A stretch of 64,000 bases of DNA, from contig ML976670.1 in assembly GCA_010015655.1 (NCBI GenBank), positions 325,647-389,646 of the forward strand. The letters run 5' to 3'. Numbering within the stretch: position 1 is the stretch's first letter; each line of letters begins with the position of its first letter. The notes beneath the pieces are model-generated. The model ran no database searches and had not been told where the DNA came from. It saw nothing but the letters and a program-made list of their open reading frames with translations. A program made the translations under genes and the position numbers. Shown one piece after another: positions 58,240 through 64,000 of the stretch. Source of the stretch: Bimuria novae-zelandiae CBS 107.79. Its lineage: Eukaryota > Ascomycota > Dothideomycetes > Pleosporales > Didymosphaeriaceae.

Positions 58240-60545
58240 TCAAACTATCTCATCCATATCATCCGAGACTTCAATCTCCACATCATGCGAGATTTCGCTC
58301 TCGTCGAAACTCTGTCTTGCGAAACAAACATCCTGCTTCTGTGTTTTGTTAGTCGAAGACTTCAGTCATACAACTGGTACACTAACGTCGATTATTTCTT
58401 GGAGGCCGTATTTCTGGCGCCATTCGGTGCGCGAAAACTTGTAGTAGTCGTGAATAGTCGTCTTACTTTGGGATTCATTGAATTGACGAGGCCAGTGTTG
58501 GTTACGATGTAGGGCAGGATCCCAGGATTCCATATTCGCGCAACCCTGGCTCCTCAATTGCCAGTATACGTCTCGGGAAAGATCCAAAAATCTTTCGTAA
58601 TCGACAATACACTGTGAATACTCCGTTCTTAACACGATATGGAAGGACGGCTTGCGAGGATAGCTGCGGAGACAGCGTAATTGATTCTGAACACCTTGAA
58701 TCTGCTTTCTTGAGAGCCGAGAGAACGAATTACTCTGTTTTGGCAATCTCAACATATTATAACCCCTGATGGCGAGACTTGGGATAAGTTTCCCCAAAGG
58801 AATGCCCATTTGAAGAAAGTCCGACTCTAGAGTTTGCTGCAAATGAGAAATATGGATGGATATCGGTCCTCCAATGGTTGACGCTTGGTCATGATGGTCT
58901 TGGAACAACTCAGTGGCTGCCTCACGCGCAGTTTGCAAACCAACGAACGACGATAGGAGGGCAGTAGGAAGATCGTGCCAGTCTGCGCACCGACAGTCTG
59001 CAACACGATCCCTGCAATACCAGTTGATGTCAGGGTCGTCAAATGTGGCAATCTTGCAAAACACACGAAAGTCGAGCATCTTCTCGCTCACGCACCAATG
59101 TGACTGGAACTCAGGAGTGCAATCTTCAGCCACAAGTAGCCAATACTCCGAGTAGATCATGTCACGTATTTCCTGAGGTAGCTTCTTCTGCATCATCGTG
59201 GCAAGTGCCATAGTCTATCGTTTGGAGTATGGGACGACGGAGGCAATCAGTATCCTGAAGGATTTGTTAGTGAACACACAATCAGCAAAGTATCCAATGA
59301 CACGGACAGCGCTGCCAACGAACAGAACGTTCGATCCGAACAATCGATCCGAACGGCGTTTTCTGGTGTTTTGGATCGAACGAACGAACAGGCATAGTGG
59401 GTTAAACAGAACTTCGAACGAACGCATTATTAGAGCCAAACGTTTAGTTGTTTAGTTGTTTGATTATTCGGGACTACGTTTAATCAATTTAGTATGGGGA
59501 TTCTGTTCTAATTAGTGGAGTATTACCTTGTTCTGCTGGCCTTGTGCCACGCGTGGCGTTGTCGTATATTGCCTTGTGCAACGTTCTTGTAGGAGAAGAA
59601 AACTCTGAGTTTTCTCGTCGACGTGCCTTCCACTGTTTCCCATCGTCAGCCGTGAGCGTATCTTGTTATGGATCAATTTGTTACCCGCTCGCAGTCGTCC
59701 CAGTCGACCTAGTCGACCCAGTCAACCCGGCTGGCATTTGACAGCTATCACCATGCCGGGTCGCGTACGGCAGCTGTCATGGCGATGGCGGAGAGCTTCA
59801 AGAGCCTGGATGACTCGCCATCTAAGGTGGAGTCCGTCGCTCCTACGCATGAGTTTCCCGGCGAGCTGAAAGCGTCCGGAGCTCGTTTTCCTATTGTATG
59901 GACCCGCCTCTGGCAAGGCAAACGTCTCCTCAACCACGTCGTCAAGAAGGATGCCGGCCAAAACATCTAGCTAGTGGACGGCAGCCAGTTTCTCGACCAC
60001 AACACTAACCTCCTTCCTAATTAGGAAAGTTGTATATATACGAACGTTCGGCTAAACGTTTATTATACTGTTCGAAGACGCTCCTGTTCGAGTCGTATCG
60101 AACGTACGTACATTTTTATGTGGGCCGAACGAACGAACAAGCACCTTGTTCGGATCCTGTTCGATTCGTTGGCAGCGCTGGACACGAACCCATCTGCATC
60201 CAGAAGCTCGTTTACCTCTAGAGCATCAGCCTCCACATCAAGTTGATACATCTCAGAGATCAGCTTGCGGCGTTGCTCCTCCAGCTCCGCGAGTCGGTTA
60301 TGAAGGTCAAGTATCCTATTTACAGTGAGCATGTCGCGACTATATCCATATAGCAAGGAGCACGCACGTCCGAGCTACTAATCTCTTCTTCTCAACAAGA
60401 CTGTGGGCGCATTAGTGAGACCCAAAAACAGCTTCCGGCATTGTGGGGGCACATACCGCCGAATCTTCGCATACAGCGCGTCGCCGCTGCCACTGCCGCC
60501 ATCAGCGCCTGTTCCACTGGGGTCTTTTTGTCGCTCGCGCTCCAT
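58240..60545 (-). CDS. paralogue B, LPxELRN family, intact; intron carries an hAT-like element
   Basis: Exons 60457-60545, 60368-60400, 60216-60315, 58387-59214 and 58240-58338, about 382 aa; all junction phases agree. Exon 1 gives MERERQKDPSGTGADGG...YAKIRR. Exons 2-3 give a coiled coil (ILDLHNRLAELEEQRRKLIS). Exon 4 gives KKLPQEIRDMIYSEYW, CRCADWHDLPTALLSSFVGL with AREAATEL, FLQMGIPLG, IVDYERFLDLSRDVY and TEWRQKYGLQEI. Exon 5 gives FDESEISHDVEIEV. Intron 3 is 1001 nt, far longer than its neighbours, because an 874-bp element with an 8-bp target duplication lies in it; without it the intron would be 119 nt. LPxELRN motifs are common in fungal F-box-like and related proteins, but no family is assigned. 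Confidence 0.72.
59307..60180. mobile_element. non-autonomous hAT-like DNA transposon, 874 bp
   Basis: Ends are inverted: cagcgctgccaacga at 59307 and the same sequence reversed at 60180, with imperfect homology continuing inward (gatccgaaca blocks). Flanks are gacacgga (59299-59306) and gacacgaa (60181-60188), an 8-bp target duplication with one transition. CAG...CTG termini and 8-bp duplications are hAT features. Inside, a frame from 59668 (MDQFVTRSQSSQST) runs 100 codons to 59970 with a single amber codon at 59710-59712. It could be a remnant of a transposase N-terminus. No full transposase is encoded. Confidence 0.82.
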
Positions 60546-60972
60546 GGTAGCTCCAGAAAGGTGTCGAAGCTGTTCGTTGTAGCAAAGGATTGGAGAGGTG
60601 CGAGGAGAGCGTGCAGGTGAGACGGTGATTGGCCTAGCTCGTCTGAAAAAAACAATGCAATGGCAAAGGAGGTTGATTGCTGTGAAGCTATTAAAGCTTT
60701 CTCACCTGTCTAGATTAATACGAAGAGTTGTCAAACTACTTGAATAATCTCTGGAAGCAGAGAGCTACTCATCTCTGGGAGCGAGCCAACTCAAGCCTCT
60801 GACATTGGCATGGAACGCACAATTTGCAAAGATAAGCTACCTATCTCCACCGTTTCAGAAGACGATTGGAAAATAGCCATACTAAAGCGCATATTCTGCA
60901 TGGAAAGCCACACTTTATCCCACATATAGCACTGCTTCACGGACTGCCTGAGCATCCAAGGAATCAACTGCT
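60546..60972. other. intergenic within the array
   Basis: 427 bp, promoter of paralogue B and 3' region of C. No element recognised. Confidence 0.5.
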
Positions 60973-61677
60973 TCACTTGTCTGCCTCAAACTTGTTTTCG
61001 TCGAATCCCTGAGCCTTGAACCTCCGCTGCTCGTGCTGCCATTGATTAGCGCCAGTCCTAAAAATACGATGAGCTTAACGGAATTCACGTACCTCAACAC
61101 GCTGCTGTATGTCATATTTCTCACGCCTCTTCATCATAGGAAGTTCATAGTAGTCATGAACGAATGGGTACTGCATCTGCGTGGAGAATCCACGCCTTTT
61201 CACGTGTCCCTCTATGTTGGTGCATCCATTGTCTTTCATCTTGGCATAGAAGTCGGAAAAGATGTCGAGGAAGCGTTCGGCATCGATCACGGAACAAGAA
61301 CAGTCTATCTTCAGAGACATCGATGGCGGTGTTGTCTTGAGCTCATCGGCAAGGAATTCCAGACCGTCGCGACATCGATCCTTTGGCTTCCGCGAGAGTA
61401 GTGTGAATAGACGCGGCAACTTGCAAGTTTTGCGACAAGCATAGCTAGCGGTAATGTGGATATTTGTGATGTACTGTCCGGTGGTCGCTCCATGACTGCA
61501 AATATGTCAGCGACATTCCGCGGTGATCGGGCAGCTTACATACCGATAGACAAACCCGCGCGGAAGTATCTTATAATCAACCACTCGATTCAGATCAGCA
61601 TCTTGAATTTTTCTTGTCATTGCGGGTGTGCGCAACGCAATAACGGTGGCCTCTCCAGAAGCAGTGCCTCGCGCCAT
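60973..61677 (-). CDS. paralogue C, short form of the LPxELRN family
   Basis: Exons 61544-61677, 61093-61495 and 60973-61035, about 199 aa; introns 48 and 57 nt, phases agree, no stop. Exon 1 (MARGTASGEATVIALRTPAM...ILPRGFVYR) matches the first exon of D in its ending. Exon 2 starts RHGATTGQ and goes straight to KLPRLFTLLSRKPKDRCRDG, VIDAERFLDIFSDFY and HDYYELPMMKRREKYDI. The last exon is HEQRRFKAQGFDENKFEADK. Compared with B and D it lacks the coiled coil, the LPxELRN box and the CxDWxxLP block, so an internal deletion produced a compact open gene. Whether it is expressed or just a deletion derivative that happens to be open is unknown. Confidence 0.62.
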
Positions 61678-62451
61678 GTTTGAAGTGAGCCACCAGGTGT
61701 GAGAGAAGTGTGGTATAGACAGTATCAGGGTGAAGGGAATATATAACAAGAAGTCGAGAAAGGAACCAAGAGAAGCGAAGCTGCCAAGACTGCGCGATAC
61801 TGAGGTGATCAAAGTGCCCAGATGGGCAGGTACCACCGGTGCGTAGTCCTACCCTGTGTATGACTCAAACTATCAATTTTAACCGCACTAATGCCTATGC
61901 ACACGTGCGATAACTACGAGACAGCGTACAGGTACCAAGAACAAGACTCGAGCATCGCTCAACTACAGAGCCGCCGCTATAGTGTCGGTACCACTGACCG
62001 TACTTACCGTGGTGGCCACGCTGAACAGCTGCAAACGCTCGAAATACATCCCTACGATTTTGTACTGCGTGGTACCAGACGTGGAGCAGCTACGAAGGCT
62101 AAAACATGATAAACATTCTCCATTGCTTGCTTCGTTCATCAATCCTTGATCAGTCAAACAATCTGAACATGCTTCTAGTGCAAAACAAGTCAGCTTAGTT
62201 ACACGTTATCCAATGAGCCAAACGGAGTGATCCCAACGAATTCTGCGTAGAATCGATGCCTATTGCATACTAGTGGTTTGCTATGGTTTACTATCTTTCC
62301 TACTCGAAATGCAACGTGCAGATCCCTAAAGAACATGCTTCCTATCCAGCACATGACACAAACTCGACACGGCTACATTGCCAACGCTCCGCTCTAGCAG
62401 CCCTGACAGCAACGTCATTACTGAACCATCATGGGGTGGTGCGTGCTCGAA
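61678..62451. other. intergenic within the array
   Basis: 774 bp between the start of C and the end of D. Open frames here (for example 61891-62109 +) are not convincing. Confidence 0.5.
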
Positions 62452-63990
62452 TCAGTCATCCTTGTCCTCTACCGACTTGCTCTCGCCGAAGCCATTCTGA
62501 TAGAATCCCTGCTCCTGTACATCGTTGGCCAAATTGCGATCCTGTACCCTTGAAACTTTCAAGCATACCTTCAAGACCTGGTCAACGCCGTACTTCTTCC
62601 GCCACTCTCCCAATCCAAGTGCATAGAAATTATGGAAAAGGTCGGGTTGACCCCGATACCAAATGCAGTCTGCGGCTACGCTCCCCTCAAATCGGACACC
62701 TCTCGCTTTCTACAGATGATAGCAATCGGAGAAAGGTGAAGAAATCGCTCGGCATCAACAACAGGTTGGTGGACTTCAATGTCCAAGAATATCGACTGTA
62801 GTGGCTCCGGTGCAAGGCGTATGAGACACGTGACCTGATCCCGGATACGCTTTGTCTGCTTGCGCGAAAGGGGAGAGCCTGAGTATATGCGTTCGTTAGG
62901 CAATGAGCGACCTGGGTTCACTACACGATATCGGATGTGAGTGAGAACATCCTTCATGGGGATGGCTAAGCGAAGGAAATCCGAATTAAGGCGGTCTTCG
63001 ATCTGTTGAGTTGCGTTCGAGGAGGTTATGGCAGTGCTGCTGAATTCCCTTTTTTGCCGTTGGGACCAACTTTGAACAGCTCCGCTACAGCCTCACGCGC
63101 AATATCCCTCCCGACAAAAGACGCGAGCAATCCTGTAGGGAGGCTCTCCCAATCGGCACATTGACACTCCTTGTCATCCATCCGCTGTGCGAAACCCCTG
63201 TGGTACTAGGCGTGGGGCGGATGACCTGGTGAACGATTGTAGAGGAATCCCAAATCAAGCATGTATTCGATTGAGTTTCGTGGCCAAAAGCGTTGTTTGA
63301 GCTCGCGACCAGAACCGTCTCTAAGGGAAATCGTAAAGTGCTCGTCGTCCATGGAGTCCCAGTAGTGGCGGTACACCATGTTGCGCAACTCCGCGGGAAG
63401 CTTCTTCTGGATCTCATTTACGAACAACAGCGTCGTACGCTTCGAAAATTCGACTGTAATGGGTAGGAGCTCCCTTTAAAATGTCAATAACACATTACAA
63501 GTCTGAAGAAAGAACTTATTCATCCACAGCGATTGTGTCTGGGCCCTTCGTGTAAGCCAGATATTACACTAATTCGCGGTACCGGTCATGTAATGACTGG
63601 CGTTCCGACTGTAGCCGTGCTATTTCGAATTCCTGCTCTTGGACAGGTAGAAAGGAACTGGCTAGCTCCAGCTGCACCATCTCTCCATCTATGTTCTGGC
63701 ACCGCATCTCCACGGCTTCCATTTCTGCGTGCGAGTCTCGAATTCTCGAGGCGGTGAGTAGGCATTCCAAAGCTTAGGGCGGTGCCAAATTATGCACACG
63801 CGTTGATGGCTTACTGTTGCCTGATCTGCCTCTTCCTTACCCCATGTCTACGACGTGTGTCAGTACTACCTCAAGTTGCGTATCCACAGCTTACGTACCT
63901 GTAGACAAACTTGCGCGGAAGTTGTGCCTCGGCGATAAGAAGAAGCTTCTTATTGTCCGCTATGCTGGAGTATAAACGAAGTTTCGACAT
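62452..63990 (-). pseudogene. paralogue D, LPxELRN family, two amber codons and two frameshifts
   Basis: Starts at 63990 with MSKLRLYSSIADNKKLLL...LPRKFVYR, donor at 63898. Next are a small exon HGVRKRQIRQQ and a coiled-coil exon (IRDSHAEMEAVEMRCQNIDG and following), then ELLPITVEFSKRTTLLFVNE and KKLPAELRNMVYRHYWDSMD. A TAG at 63206-63208 replaces a Trp codon found in A and B (HWYCR, NWYCR). CQCADWESLPTGLLASFVGR is intact. A T6 run at 63050-63055 marks the first frameshift. IPMKDVLTHIRYRV, VVDAERFLHL, a second shift near 62722-62735 and a TAG at 62710-62712 follow. Then come GEWRKKYGVDQVLK and the last exon (62452-62514), EQGFYQNGFGESKSVEDKDD. Confidence 0.78.
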
Positions 63991-64000
63991 CTTTCGGAAA

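Larger units (their letters stand above)
56075..63990 (-). repeat. tandem array of four LPxELRN-family paralogues (A-D)
   Basis: Copies A (56075-57628), B (58240-60545), C (60973-61677) and D (62452-63990) share the same order of motifs: a short exon ending in a VYR-like sequence (A, C and D), a coiled-coil exon, LPxE(L/I)R(N/D)xxY, CxDWxxLPxxLxxSFVG with AREA, GIP(L/M), (V/I)xDxERFLxL, EWRxKYG and a last exon with GF(D/G)E(S/N). All lie on one strand, spaced 0.4-0.8 kb. C lacks the LPxELRN and DW segments. Protein identities are low to moderate, so the duplications are not recent. Confidence 0.8.

Noticed and set aside
59663..59970. Element-internal frames as a functional transposase
   Set aside because: Only about 100 codons with an internal amber codon; a complete hAT transposase is several hundred residues and carries a dimerisation domain not seen here.
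1..64000. Secondary-metabolite gene cluster
   Set aside because: No polyketide synthase, NRPS, terpene cyclase or DMATS motif was found; the aminotransferase, dioxygenase and transporters are not enough for such a call.

Overview
The window is eukaryotic and fungal. The evidence is genes split by short introns of mostly 47-60 nt with GTANGT donors and CTAAC-type branch points, plus fungal families: an ABCG transporter with EGF-like Cys repeats, a CAP59-type mannosyltransferase, a GH18 chitinase, an MFS sugar porter, an NTF2-RRM stress-granule protein and a septin-like GTPase. Family content, an AT-rich island and CpA-to-TpA style lesions point to a filamentous ascomycete, probably Dothideomycetes (Pleosporales). 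That last step is inference; no rRNA or other marker gene is present.

Layout. 1-15.7 kb: ABCG transporter (-), divergent from a class I/II aminotransferase (+); a xanthine dioxygenase of XanA type (+) with a CGG-N6-CCG site upstream; an H1/LEA-like repetitive protein (-); a PIF1-family helicase (-); and a large protein (-) ending in three tandem Zn2Cys6 clusters. 16-23.5 kb: a metallophosphoesterase with an apparent frameshift, a GT69 mannosyltransferase, a decayed nucleotidyltransferase-like gene, a small GPI-anchored protein and a chitinase, all (-). 23.5-28.8 kb: a gene-poor interval holding one two-exon orphan, then a Mn/Fe superoxide dismutase. 29-36.4 kb: a TMEM70-like mitochondrial protein (+), a sugar transporter (-), an AT-rich island of about 0.85 kb and a glutaminyl cyclase (+). 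36.8-43.2 kb: one gene for a roughly 2069-residue acidic low-complexity protein whose introns all fall between codons. 44-55.5 kb: conserved housekeeping genes (G3BP/Nxt3-like, septin-like GTPase, a fungal orphan, a carboxylesterase and an enoyl-CoA isomerase), all (+).

55.5-64 kb is a different kind of region: a relic of a 7-TM gene, then a head-to-tail array of four paralogues of an unrecognised family with an LPxELRN motif, all on the minus strand. One is intact, with an 874-bp hAT-like element inside an intron. One is intact but shortened. Two are pseudogenes, one broken by a 19-bp duplication plus a further frameshift and one by two amber codons and two frameshifts. This array is the most unusual part of the window.

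Genes are mostly independent transcription units, not a pathway cluster. Exon coordinates were worked out by hand from splice signals and reading-frame closure; none has transcript support.
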